Source: Rouxiella aceris (GTDB taxonomy: Bacteria > Pseudomonadota > Gammaproteobacteria > Enterobacterales > Enterobacteriaceae). From it: a DNA stretch of 64,000 nt. Made by a program: the position numbers and the translations under genes. This document shows, piece by piece, positions 37,054 through 45,498 of the stretch (within the stretch, counting starts at the first letter, position 1; every line of letters begins with the position of its first letter). The stretch spans positions 248,001 to 312,000 of the forward strand of contig NZ_JAADJU010000007.1 of the NCBI RefSeq assembly GCF_012933545.1. Reading direction: 5' to 3'. The notes below the pieces were generated by a model, which saw only the letters and a program-made list of their open reading frames with translations, was not told the DNA's origin and made no database searches.

Positions 37054-37135
37054 ATAACAAATGTACAAAAGTGCCAACATCGCGGATTGAAAAATTAAGA
37101 AAAGGCATAATCATATATAAACAAGGATTTTCTGT

Positions 37136-39079
37136 ATGATACTCAATGGGCTAACGTTACGTAACTACTCGATTGGCAAGAAACTCTTTTTTGGGTTCTT
37201 TGTTTTGATCATTATTACTTCGGCGGTATCACTTTACAGCATTTACTCATTGAAGATCATCAGGGATCAGGCTACCCAAACTGCGCTAACCAATAAGGTG
37301 GGTAACTTGTTGGATGCGGCACGGCGAAATCGTTTGGTTTATCTCTACACCGGTAATGAACAGGCAATAAAGGCCAATGGTGATGCCCTGGAAGAGATAC
37401 AGTCCCTTGTACACCAGGGGGATAAATTGGCCTGGCAAGGTGACGCAGGCAAATACTTTACTACGCTTAAAGAAAAGTTAGTGATTTACAAGCAGTTACG
37501 CGATATTTTCCATGCAACCAGCCTCCACAGCAATGCCCTGGCGGAACTGATAAGCCAGGATGAAGGCCGCAGCCAACTGGCCACCTTGCAAAATAAATCT
37601 GAAGAGCCAGCTTTGGATAGCGATGCCCGTGAGAAACTCCTCGATATATCCCTTAGCTTTTTTCAACTGAACGAGGCGGGGAACACCCTGCGCACTCAGC
37701 ACAGCGATGCAGCATTCGCAAGTTTTCAGCAGTTCTATCAGAATGTGGAAAAGCGCTACACCACTACCTTCCCGCAACTTAGCGATCCAGGAAAGGCTTT
37801 ATTGGCACCGGTATGGGATTATTTCCAAAAATTTAACGGCCGGGCAAAAGACTATTTTTCCGCCACAGTAGAAAGCCAAAAGGCAGCTGATGCGATGGGC
37901 GCAGGGGCTGATGCGCTGAACAACACCATGAGCGAACTGGATAAGGCTCAGGAAGATAATAATAGTTCCACGATTATAGCGACGATTATTCTTATCTCCG
38001 TGCTGACGGTGATCTCTATTGTGGTCGGTTTAATGGCCGCCTGGTACATCACCCGTCAAATAACGCGGCCGATCAACGAAAATCTGGCGCTGGCAGAGTG
38101 TATTACCCGTGGCGATCTCACCTCGGAGATTACCTCTGACTCCAATGATGAATTGGGTCAACTGACGCAGACCATGGGTATCATGAACGGCAAGCTCTGT
38201 GAAATGATCACCGGCATACGCGAGAGTGTCAGTCATCTGGCCACGGCATCGGCTCAAATTGCCGCCGGGAATGTCGACCTCGCTTCGAGAACGGAACAAC
38301 AGTCTGCTGCAGTAGTAGAAACGGCTTCAAGCATGGAAGAGCTGACCTCCACCGTCCGACTTAATGCCGAGAATGCCCTGCAGGCCAGTAAACTGGCTAC
38401 CAGCGCAACTCATGATGCGCGCAAAGGCGGCGATATTATCAATGAGGTCGTGCTGACCATGAGTGGCATTTCCGAAAGCTCAAATAAAATTACTGACATT
38501 ATTAGTGTCATTAACGGTATTGCCTTCCAGACCAATATTCTGGCCCTTAACGCCGCTGTTGAAGCTGCCAGAGCTGGCGAGCAAGGACGTGGATTTGCCG
38601 TAGTCGCCGGGGAGGTCAGAACCCTGGCACAACGAAGTGCTACTGCTGCGAAAGAAATTGCATCTCTGATTAATGAGTCGGTCGCTCGGGTTGCCAAGGG
38701 GACGAGTCTGGTTAACCGCGCTGGTGAAGGTATGGTGGATATTGTTAACTCCGTGACCCATGTCAGCCTGATTATCGACGAGATATCAACCTCTTCAAAT
38801 GAACAGAGCCAGGGCATTGAACAAATAGGTAAAGCCATGACTGAAATGGACTCGACGACACAACAAAATGCAACGCTGGTTCAGGAGTCTTCTGCTGCGG
38901 CTATTTCTCTGGAACAGCAGGCGAAAAAACTGAGTGATATGGTGGATATTTTTAAGGTTAAAACCCAATACCATAATCAGGCCGCTCCAGGACAAGTTCT
39001 GCTCGTCGACAAAAAAAGTCATGCAACACAACTTACCAGGGAAAATAAAATGCCGAATGAAGAGTGGACTTCATTTTAA
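37136..39079 (+). CDS. Methyl-accepting chemotaxis protein
   Basis: Transmembrane chemoreceptor of 647 residues. Helix 1 at about 17-37 and helix 2 at about 283-306 bracket a periplasmic all-helical domain of some 245 residues, which is large for a four-helix bundle and fits the helical bimodular (HBM) type that binds organic acids. HAMP follows ([18 protein letters not shown]), then methylation helices and the conserved tip [20 protein letters not shown]. The last residues, EEWTSF, resemble the C-terminal xWxxF tether that binds CheR and CheB. Ligand unknown. AAGGA precedes the ATG. Confidence 0.95.
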   Translation: MILNGLTLRNYSIGKKLFFGFFVLIIITSAVSLYSIYSLKIIRDQATQTALTNKVGNLLDAARRNRLVYLYTGNEQAIKANGDALEEIQSLVHQGDKLAWQGDAGKYFTTLKEKLVIYKQLRDIFHATSLHSNALAELISQDEGRSQLATLQNKSEEPALDSDAREKLLDISLSFFQLNEAGNTLRTQHSDAAFASFQQFYQNVEKRYTTTFPQLSDPGKALLAPVWDYFQKFNGRAKDYFSATVESQKAADAMGAGADALNNTMSELDKAQEDNNSSTIIATIILISVLTVISIVVGLMAAWYITRQITRPINENLALAECITRGDLTSEITSDSNDELGQLTQTMGIMNGKLCEMITGIRESVSHLATASAQIAAGNVDLASRTEQQSAAVVETASSMEELTSTVRLNAENALQASKLATSATHDARKGGDIINEVVLTMSGISESSNKITDIISVINGIAFQTNILALNAAVEAARAGEQGRGFAVVAGEVRTLAQRSATAAKEIASLINESVARVAKGTSLVNRAGEGMVDIVNSVTHVSLIIDEISTSSNEQSQGIEQIGKAMTEMDSTTQQNATLVQESSAAAISLEQQAKKLSDMVDIFKVKTQYHNQAAPGQVLLVDKKSHATQLTRENKMPNEEWTSF

Positions 39080-39398
39080 CTCTTTGATTACCTATGTAAA
39101 TTTTAATAAAATTAAGTAGAATGTTCATGGTTGAACCCTCTACGTATTAGAGATCCTTACCGACAGTTGACAACATTATTGATCATGCTCATTAAAAGTC
39201 GTTTGTACATGTTCTCAAAAGCAGCAGATGTGTTAATCATTGCGCTTTTTTTGCAACTACAGTCAGACTGAATGTTTTTCTGGTATGAAATAATTTTATA
39301 AGATCATCATGTTAGTGTATGGGAAATGCATTCTGATGAGTAAGCTATATAGATAAGCTTTAAGTCGCTATCTCTATAAACAAGGATATTGCGCAAAC
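39080..39398. other. Intergenic region before paralogue 2
   Basis: A 319-base AT-rich gap. A TTGACA at 39167 is a possible -35 box, but I see no matching -10. The last 45 bases resemble the upstream region of paralogue 1 (shared AAGTCGCTATC and AACAAGGATA), so the duplication included its leader. Confidence 0.45.
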
Positions 39399-42300
39399 AT
39401 GCCCCAGACCGATAAGTCTCCCGCATCAGTTCTCACTCCTCAACAGGGGACTCGCTCTCATCGGTTTATTACAAGACTGATAATTAGTGTCGTGCTAATT
39501 AATATACTGGCGATAATTTATGCGGGGTCGACGCTGTATTCCAGCAAGAAGGAGTCTATTCTTGCAGCAGAAACCCGTAGCCGCACCATTGCGCGCGCGG
39601 TAGACCAAAGCATAACCAGTAATGTCGACAAGATAGATATTGCCTTGCAGATCCTGGTGCGGGAGGCAGAAGCGCAACTTGCGCAAGGCACATTACAGCC
39701 GAATACATTGCTTCAGAGTCTGAAGCAGCAGCAATTGATGTTGCCGGAATCAGCAGGCTGTCGAATTTTCGATGCCACCGGACATATTGTAGCGGCAGTG
39801 GGGATCCTCGCCACTGCCTTGCCTCAGTTGGATATTTCTCAGCGTAGCTATTTCCTCGATCTTAAATCGGGTAGCGCGAAAGGACTCTATATCAGCCCGC
39901 CGCTTCGTAGCCTGGTATCCGAAGAGGTCGCGGTGCTGTTTGTACGACGCATTAACAACCCCGCAGGGCAGTTTGCCGGGCTGGTTTTGGTTCCGGTCAA
40001 AGTTGAATACTTTAGCCAGCTTATGCAGCACTTTGATCTGACGTCGAGCGATGCCACTACGCTTCGCTATCGTGATCTTAGTATGATTGTTCGTTACCCC
40101 CCTTATCTCAAGGATGGCAAACCGGTAGACGCCAGTCCCAACTTATCTGATGAGCTACGTCAAACCGCTTTATCGGGAGTCACCGAGGGTGTGTTTCACT
40201 CGATTTCACCGTCTGATCAAATCAAGAGAATCAAAACCTTTCATCGGGTGAGCAACGCGCCTTTGGTCATTATTGGTGAAGTCTGGGAGAAGGAGTATCT
40301 GCGTCCCTGGTATCGACAGGTATGGCAAACCCTGGGCTTTTTGATCATGTTTATGCTGCTCAGCTTTTTTCTGGCCGGGATGGTGCTCCATTATTGGCGT
40401 AAACAGCTTGATGCCATCCGTTCATTGTCTGATAGCCGTAACCAACTGGATAGCGCCCAGGCAGTAGGGCATCTGGGTACCTATGTTTTTGATATCGCCA
40501 ATGGCACAGGTATTGGTACGGCATCCCTTTATTCAATCGTAGGCATTAGTCTCGAGAACCATCTCAATTTTGGCTTGTGGGAAACGATTATTTATCCCGA
40601 TGACCAGCATGAGGTACGACGTCGCCTGGATCGAGCCATTAAAAATCAGGAACCAAACTTCTCTATCGAATACCGCATTGTCAGAAAAAACGATGGCATG
40701 ATTTGTTGGATTTTGGATCTCACCAAATTGGAATATACAACGGATGGGACCATGTTGCGGATGAGCGGGGTTATTCAGGATATTGGGGAACGCAAGTTGG
40801 CCGAAGAGAGATTAAGGCTGACGCAGGAAGTTTTCCTGCACACTAATGAAGGTATTTTTGTCACTGATAGTCAGGGGCAATTTCTGGAGATCAACCCGGC
40901 GTATACCCAAATGTCGGGTTACAATTTGCAGGATGTGCAATGCCAAATGCCGCTTTTCCCGCACTCAGGCTTGTGCCCACAAATGTTTCTGCAGCGGATA
41001 TTACCGCACCTGCAGCAAATGGGCCGCTGGGAAGGTGAGCTACAGAGCTGCCGTAAAGACGGTAGTCTTTATATTCAGTTTGCCCGTATTTCTTCAGTGC
41101 TTGATAACCAGGGCAATATATCCCGTTTTATCGGCATTGCTTCTGATGTTACCGAGCTGCGTGAAATACAGTCGCGGGTAGAATATCTGGCTTATTTTGA
41201 CAAGCTTACCGACTTGCCCAATCGCATCCGTTTCATCGATAGCCTGCAACAGGCGATGGACAATCTTCAACTGGGAAATGAGTCAATTGGCGTGTGCTAT
41301 CTGGATCTCGATGGCTTCAAGCTGGTGAATGATGAATGGGGGCACAGTACCAGCGACGCTATCTTGCAGCAGGTTGGTACGCGGCTGCAGTCTGCTTTCG
41401 GTCAAAACGGCTTGGTGGCACGTATTGGTGGCGATGATTTTGTGGTGTTGCTTCAACATCTACAGGGTGAAAATGCGCTACTGTCAGCGATAGACCAGTT
41501 ACATAATTTATTTGTTAAGCCTTTTTTGGTTGAGCAAGTTAGCGCAAAACTGACGATTAGCGTCGGAGCCACCCTTTATCCTCGCGATGGAGGTGAAAGT
41601 CCGGAAGTGATGATCCGCAATGCCAATCAGGCAATGTGTATTGCCAAGCTGGCCGGAAAAAATCGTTCCCATCTGTTTGATGTCGTCAATCAACGGCGTT
41701 TACGTGACAATCAAAATCTTTTTGCGCGCGTGCTGATGGCGTATGAGCAGAATGAATTTGAGCTCTATTATCAACCCAAGGTCGATATGTATAACGGCCA
41801 GGTAATAGGTGTCGAAGCATTGATCCGCTGGATCCATCCGCAACAAGGCTTAATCACGCCTGAAGCTTTTTTACCGCTGGTGGAAAATACCGAGTTCTCC
41901 ATCACCCTCGGGGAATGGGTCATGCGTCAGGCGATGAGACAGATGAAAATATGGTCGGCAGCGGGGCTGGTGCTCCCGGTCAGCATCAATGTTTCCGGCT
42001 ATCATTTACAGCGTTCTGATTTTGTCAGTCGCCTGGCACAAATCCTCGACGAATACCCAGGGGTAAAACCAGACTGGCTGGAATTGGAAATTCTTGAAAC
42101 TTCAGCAATGGAGGATTTGGATCAGATAGCTCTCTTACTGCAAGCCTGCATGGCGCTCGGGGTGAATTTTGCTCTTGATGATTTTGGTACCGGTTACTCT
42201 TCACTGACTTACTTGCGTCGTTTGCCGACGAAAACGCTAAAAATCGACCGTTCTTTTGTCATAGAGATACTGACAAATTCAATGGATCAGGCTCTGGTGG

Positions 42301-42551
42301 CGGGTATCGTTGCGTTGGGTCATAGTCTGGCGCGCGAGGTGATTGCCGAGGGCGTGGAAAGCCTTGAGCATGGTATTCCCTTGTTGCGTATGGGCTGTCA
42401 TCTGGTACAGGGATATGGCATTTCTCGGCCGATGAGGGCAGATGAAGTCCAGGATTGGGTGGCGCAGTGGCGAATGCCGGAGATTTGGAAAAATTGTCTT
42501 AGCGAAGAAAGTCAGCAGGCACCAGACCTGAACCAGCGTGCCTTTGGCTAA
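39399..42551 (+). CDS. Sensor-PAS-PAS-GGDDF-EAL cyclic-di-GMP protein, paralogue 2
   Basis: Protein of 1050 residues, same architecture as the one at 32248-35334: helix near 25-47, periplasmic sensor, helix near 310-330, two PAS domains, GGDEF-type domain with GGDDF at 677-681 and EAL at 806-808 (VEALIRW, SINVSGYHL, LEILETSAM, DDFGTGYSS, KIDRSF, AEGVES). In addition to GGDDF, the GHxxGD motif reads GHSTSD and the RxxD position reads GQNG, so it is probably a phosphodiesterase with a pseudo-cyclase domain. Sensor sequences differ moderately from paralogue 1, suggesting different ligands. Confidence 0.92.
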   Translation: MPQTDKSPASVLTPQQGTRSHRFITRLIISVVLINILAIIYAGSTLYSSKKESILAAETRSRTIARAVDQSITSNVDKIDIALQILVREAEAQLAQGTLQPNTLLQSLKQQQLMLPESAGCRIFDATGHIVAAVGILATALPQLDISQRSYFLDLKSGSAKGLYISPPLRSLVSEEVAVLFVRRINNPAGQFAGLVLVPVKVEYFSQLMQHFDLTSSDATTLRYRDLSMIVRYPPYLKDGKPVDASPNLSDELRQTALSGVTEGVFHSISPSDQIKRIKTFHRVSNAPLVIIGEVWEKEYLRPWYRQVWQTLGFLIMFMLLSFFLAGMVLHYWRKQLDAIRSLSDSRNQLDSAQAVGHLGTYVFDIANGTGIGTASLYSIVGISLENHLNFGLWETIIYPDDQHEVRRRLDRAIKNQEPNFSIEYRIVRKNDGMICWILDLTKLEYTTDGTMLRMSGVIQDIGERKLAEERLRLTQEVFLHTNEGIFVTDSQGQFLEINPAYTQMSGYNLQDVQCQMPLFPHSGLCPQMFLQRILPHLQQMGRWEGELQSCRKDGSLYIQFARISSVLDNQGNISRFIGIASDVTELREIQSRVEYLAYFDKLTDLPNRIRFIDSLQQAMDNLQLGNESIGVCYLDLDGFKLVNDEWGHSTSDAILQQVGTRLQSAFGQNGLVARIGGDDFVVLLQHLQGENALLSAIDQLHNLFVKPFLVEQVSAKLTISVGATLYPRDGGESPEVMIRNANQAMCIAKLAGKNRSHLFDVVNQRRLRDNQNLFARVLMAYEQNEFELYYQPKVDMYNGQVIGVEALIRWIHPQQGLITPEAFLPLVENTEFSITLGEWVMRQAMRQMKIWSAAGLVLPVSINVSGYHLQRSDFVSRLAQILDEYPGVKPDWLELEILETSAMEDLDQIALLLQACMALGVNFALDDFGTGYSSLTYLRRLPTKTLKIDRSFVIEILTNSMDQALVAGIVALGHSLAREVIAEGVESLEHGIPLLRMGCHLVQGYGISRPMRADEVQDWVAQWRMPEIWKNCLSEESQQAPDLNQRAFG

Positions 42552-42636
42552 CAAGTGATAAAACAGACCGAAAGGCCTGTCTGCCGCGCGGAGAGACCAT
42601 CCGCAGGATATCCGTTTTGCGTACCGTTCTAAAAAG

Positions 42637-42801
42637 ATAAAGCTTTGCTTTATCAGACTGCTGACAAAGTCCGTTATTAGGGAGAGTGCACCGTTGGGGT
42701 CGTAACGGGCTTGCCCGTCGGAGCGCCCCTGGGTGCGCTATGCCCGGGTATCTCGATCATCAAGACGACTTGGTTATCAAACTCATAAAGCTTTGCTTTA
42801 T
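42637..42801. repeat. 17-bp identical palindromic flanks around repeat copy 2
   Basis: ATAAAGCTTTGCTTTAT occurs at 42637-42653 and 42785-42801, eight bases outside each inverted end of the 132-bp element. The right copy contains the -35 box of the downstream sigma-28 promoter. They could be duplicated target sequence or part of a larger element. Confidence 0.6.
42654..42785. repeat. 132-bp dispersed repeat, copy 2
   Basis: Same length as copy 1 (3009-3140) with about eight substitutions and no gap. The inner hairpin reads ACGGGC-TT-GCCCGT here and GCGGGC-TT-GCCCGC in copy 1: both partners of the outer pair changed together, so the stem is preserved. The right inverted end has decayed (GACTTGGTTA). 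It lies in the 321-base gap before the 524-residue protein, and the gap holds nothing else of note except the promoter. Confidence 0.85.
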
Positions 42802-42812
42802 TTTGCCGATAA
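42786..42812 (+). promoter_or_regulatory. Sigma-28 (FliA)-type promoter for the 524-residue protein
   Basis: TAAAGCTT at 42786-42793, 11 bases, GCCGATAA at 42805-42812. Seven of eight and eight of eight matches with exact spacing: the best FliA-like promoter in the window. It is 60 bases before the start. Confidence 0.8.
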
Positions 42813-42872
42813 TTTTAGCAGCAAGATCGGGAACTCCTCTGGAAACAGGACGCAAAAAAAGGACTTATCGGC

Positions 42873-44447
42873 ATGACAGTTATTTCTGTGAACAATAACC
42901 AATCAGCAAACAGCCTGTTGACGACCGCTAAAATAGCCGCAACAGTGTCCGCTGTTGCCAGCCAGCAGCAGGCGACACCGTCGACGTCGGTATCAATCGG
43001 CCAAGTGGCCAGCAGTTCCCCTGTCTACACCATCACCAAACCGGTACTGGTGTGGGAGAATGTGTCGAACGACCTGATCACCTCAAAAATCGCCAGTAAT
43101 CTCGGCAGCACCGCCAGCAATGGGGGCTTTAGCGGCCTGGGCGCGGCATTGCTACAGCGTTTTACGCAAAGTGGCGGCAATTATTCGCAGTCGGTTTTTC
43201 AACAGACCTCAGCTTCCCAGACAGATGCAGCCACTTCGCTGGCCAGCCTTACCCGGCAGTCGCAGCTACATGGCACTGCCGAAAACCAGGTCAGTCTGAG
43301 TATCAAAACCGCCAGCGGTGCGCTGGTGGATATCACCATGGGTAGCGACAACGATGGCTTGGCTGTGCAGGTCAAAGTCAGTAAAGGTACCTTGAGCGAT
43401 ACCGAGCGGGCGGCGCTGGCCAAACTTGCCGATGGTTTTCAGAAAGCCATTGATGGATTGACCACAGAACCGCCAAAGCTGTATCTCAGCGGTTTAACCC
43501 AGTTTGATACTTCCGTACTCTCGTCCGTTGATTTGCATGCCAATTTCGGCACCGCCAGTACGCTGGATTTTCATGCCGACAGTAATTCGCGCACGGTGAA
43601 ATCTACCGGGGCTGCCGGGACGGTGGCGATCAACGTCGATATGAGCAAGCGGGCGACTCTCGGTAGCGAAAGCCAGCAAAAACAGGCTATGACGCAATAT
43701 TTGAAGCAGTTCGACAGCGCGGGTAATCGGGGCAACGGTGATGCCAACCTGATGACCATGTTCAAGGACGCCTTTACGGCGCTGAACAGCAACACCGGGC
43801 CGTCGGCCTCGACGCAAAAAAGTAGCGGTAGTACACCGATTTATTTCTCCCTTAATGGGACAGATAAAAATATGCTCACCGGTCTGGCGGATTTTACTGC
43901 TTCCGTCACTCAGACCACCAATACCAACGCCAACCCAATGCGCCCTGGCGAAGTAGATGCCTTTTCTTATCAGGTATCACAAACCAGCAGCATCACCGGC
44001 AGCAGCACGCAGGATCGCAATATTACGCAGAAACAGCAGGCCCATCTGGTGGCCAGCTATCACAAGCCGCTGGCCGCGGATCTGCAACTGAATCTGACCA
44101 GCGATAAAAGCTCGCAAAATTATCTGTATTACCAGGTGGATGACAAGTCGGAAAGCAGCACATCAATCCAATACCACAAAGGTTTGCTGGTTAGTGCCGC
44201 CGTGGAACAGTCGGCCAGTACCTCAACCCGTATTCAAAAATATGTGCAGGGCATCTTGCAGTCCGATACCACTACGCCGGTAACCGCCGCAAAATCCACC
44301 GATCTGCTCGGTAAGTTGCAATCGGCCTGGCAGAATGACAAGTCCGGGATGTCGTTCCAGGCTTATCTAAGCCAACATACGCTGCCGGATCTCAGTAGCC
44401 TGGTCTTGTTGCAGTCAGATCCCACTCAATTAGCACAGGCATCGTAA
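42873..44447 (+). CDS. Unrecognised 524-residue protein, flagellar-regulon candidate
   Basis: Protein of 524 residues rich in Ser, Thr, Gln and Ala (LLTTAKIAATVSAVASQQQ near the start). There is no signal peptide or membrane helix. A central part (ENQVSLSIKTASGALVDITM... LSDTERAALAKLADGFQKAI) looks like a mixed alpha-beta domain, and the rest is beta-rich or disordered. I do not recognise the family. The sequence composition is like that of flagellar secreted or hook-length-control-type proteins, but that is only a resemblance. The near-perfect sigma-28 promoter upstream links it to motility. A perfect terminator follows, so it is a single-gene unit. Confidence 0.8.
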   Translation: MTVISVNNNQSANSLLTTAKIAATVSAVASQQQATPSTSVSIGQVASSSPVYTITKPVLVWENVSNDLITSKIASNLGSTASNGGFSGLGAALLQRFTQSGGNYSQSVFQQTSASQTDAATSLASLTRQSQLHGTAENQVSLSIKTASGALVDITMGSDNDGLAVQVKVSKGTLSDTERAALAKLADGFQKAIDGLTTEPPKLYLSGLTQFDTSVLSSVDLHANFGTASTLDFHADSNSRTVKSTGAAGTVAINVDMSKRATLGSESQQKQAMTQYLKQFDSAGNRGNGDANLMTMFKDAFTALNSNTGPSASTQKSSGSTPIYFSLNGTDKNMLTGLADFTASVTQTTNTNANPMRPGEVDAFSYQVSQTSSITGSSTQDRNITQKQQAHLVASYHKPLAADLQLNLTSDKSSQNYLYYQVDDKSESSTSIQYHKGLLVSAAVEQSASTSTRIQKYVQGILQSDTTTPVTAAKSTDLLGKLQSAWQNDKSGMSFQAYLSQHTLPDLSSLVLLQSDPTQLAQAS

Positions 44448-44493
44448 TTGCTCACTAATAAATAACTGAGCCTGCAGCTAAGCCATAAAATTA

Positions 44494-44538
44494 ACGGCGG
44501 TGACCACAATCAGCAACGGGTGGTCACCGCCGTTTTTT
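44494..44538 (+). terminator. Rho-independent terminator
   Basis: ACGGCGGTGACCAC at 44494-44507 pairs over 14 bases with 44520-44533 across a 12-base loop, followed by six T. Confidence 0.95.
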
Positions 44539-44568
44539 GTTGTTTAACCGGGAAGCTAAGCAAACAAG

Positions 44569-45339
44569 TCAGCTTACCGGGAAATACCTTTCAACCAGGG
44601 CATAAAGAATGGCGGCCGTCTCCGCATCCAGTATGCCGTCATATTTTTGCGGCCTGAAATGAAGCTGAAATGCGCGGATTACATTCTGGTATCCACTGGC
44701 GGTGGTCGTCATGGAAGTGTCGTAGCCATAGCGCGCGAGTTGGGCTATTACGTCGTTTTTTTCTGGCAGAACGGGGGTAAACTGCGCCTGATAATGTTGC
44801 CGGGTGGTATTTTCATACCAGGCACCGATCCCCGATAAGTAGAGCTCTTGCCACGGAAAAGCCGTGCCAGGATCGCTTTTTCTACCAGGGGCAATATCAC
44901 TGTGTCCAAGGACATGGGTAGGGGAAATCTCAGGATAACGTTGCAAAATATTGGCTGCCAGTTGTTTGACGGCCTCAATTTGCTGCGGGTTATACGGCGG
45001 AAAGGTGAAGATGCCATTATTATCGCTGGCTAAATTGACAATCTCAATGCCAATGGCGGTGTCATTGAGGTTACTGCGTCCAGCCCAGGAACTCACTCCG
45101 GCATGCCATGCCCGTTCACTTTCATCAACCAGATTAAAAATACGTAATTGGTCAAAACCTGCTGCAAGATAAGTTTCGTCAAGCGGATCGGGCAGCAGAT
45201 AGTGTGCGCTGACTGCAGATCCCGTCAGGGTTGCCACCGAGTTCGCAAAGTTGACTGCCGTATAATGCATAACCAGAAAGCGAACCCGACGATCGAAACT
45301 TTTTACAGAGCGATAGCGATTAAAATCAATAGTAAACAT
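44569..45339 (-). CDS. N-acetylmuramoyl-L-alanine amidase, AmiD-like without signal peptide
   Basis: Zinc amidase of 256 residues that cleaves the lactyl-amide bond between muramic acid and the stem peptide. Amidase_2 motifs: HYTAVNFANSVATLTG (zinc histidine), VSAHYLL, IGIEIVN near 105, and HSDIAPGRKSDPGTAFPW with the second zinc histidine. The C-terminal region (LARYGYDTS...FQLHFRPQKYDG) matches the peptidoglycan-binding tail of Escherichia coli AmiD. Unlike AmiD it has no lipoprotein leader: AAGGAGATATCT places the start at 45339, and MFTIDFNRYRSVKSF is not a signal peptide. An upstream frame extends to 45666 but does not add a leader. It may act in the cytosol on recycled peptides or be exported another way. 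Confidence 0.88.
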   Translation of the reverse strand: MFTIDFNRYRSVKSFDRRVRFLVMHYTAVNFANSVATLTGSAVSAHYLLPDPLDETYLAAGFDQLRIFNLVDESERAWHAGVSSWAGRSNLNDTAIGIEIVNLASDNNGIFTFPPYNPQQIEAVKQLAANILQRYPEISPTHVLGHSDIAPGRKSDPGTAFPWQELYLSGIGAWYENTTRQHYQAQFTPVLPEKNDVIAQLARYGYDTSMTTTASGYQNVIRAFQLHFRPQKYDGILDAETAAILYALVERYFPVS

Positions 45340-45498
45340 AGATATCTCCTTTTGTTGGTACAGCTCCAGATATTGATAGTACAGACTCTGAGCGCGCAGG
45401 TCTGCGCAAAGTAATGATGTCGACACTGCCCTTAAGATACTTACGGCATACTTATTGCATATTCCCTTTATCTTAGGTTTTGCGGGTTCAGGATCCTT

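Larger units (their letters stand above)
36431..37135. other. Divergent control region of cyclase and chemoreceptor
   Basis: A 705-base gap with sigma-28-like promoters at both ends pointing outwards (listed separately). In the middle, AAGATTAG at 36905-36912 and CTAATCTT at 36917-36924 form a perfect 8-base stem around CAGG, an operator or weak terminator. I see no gene. Confidence 0.55.
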
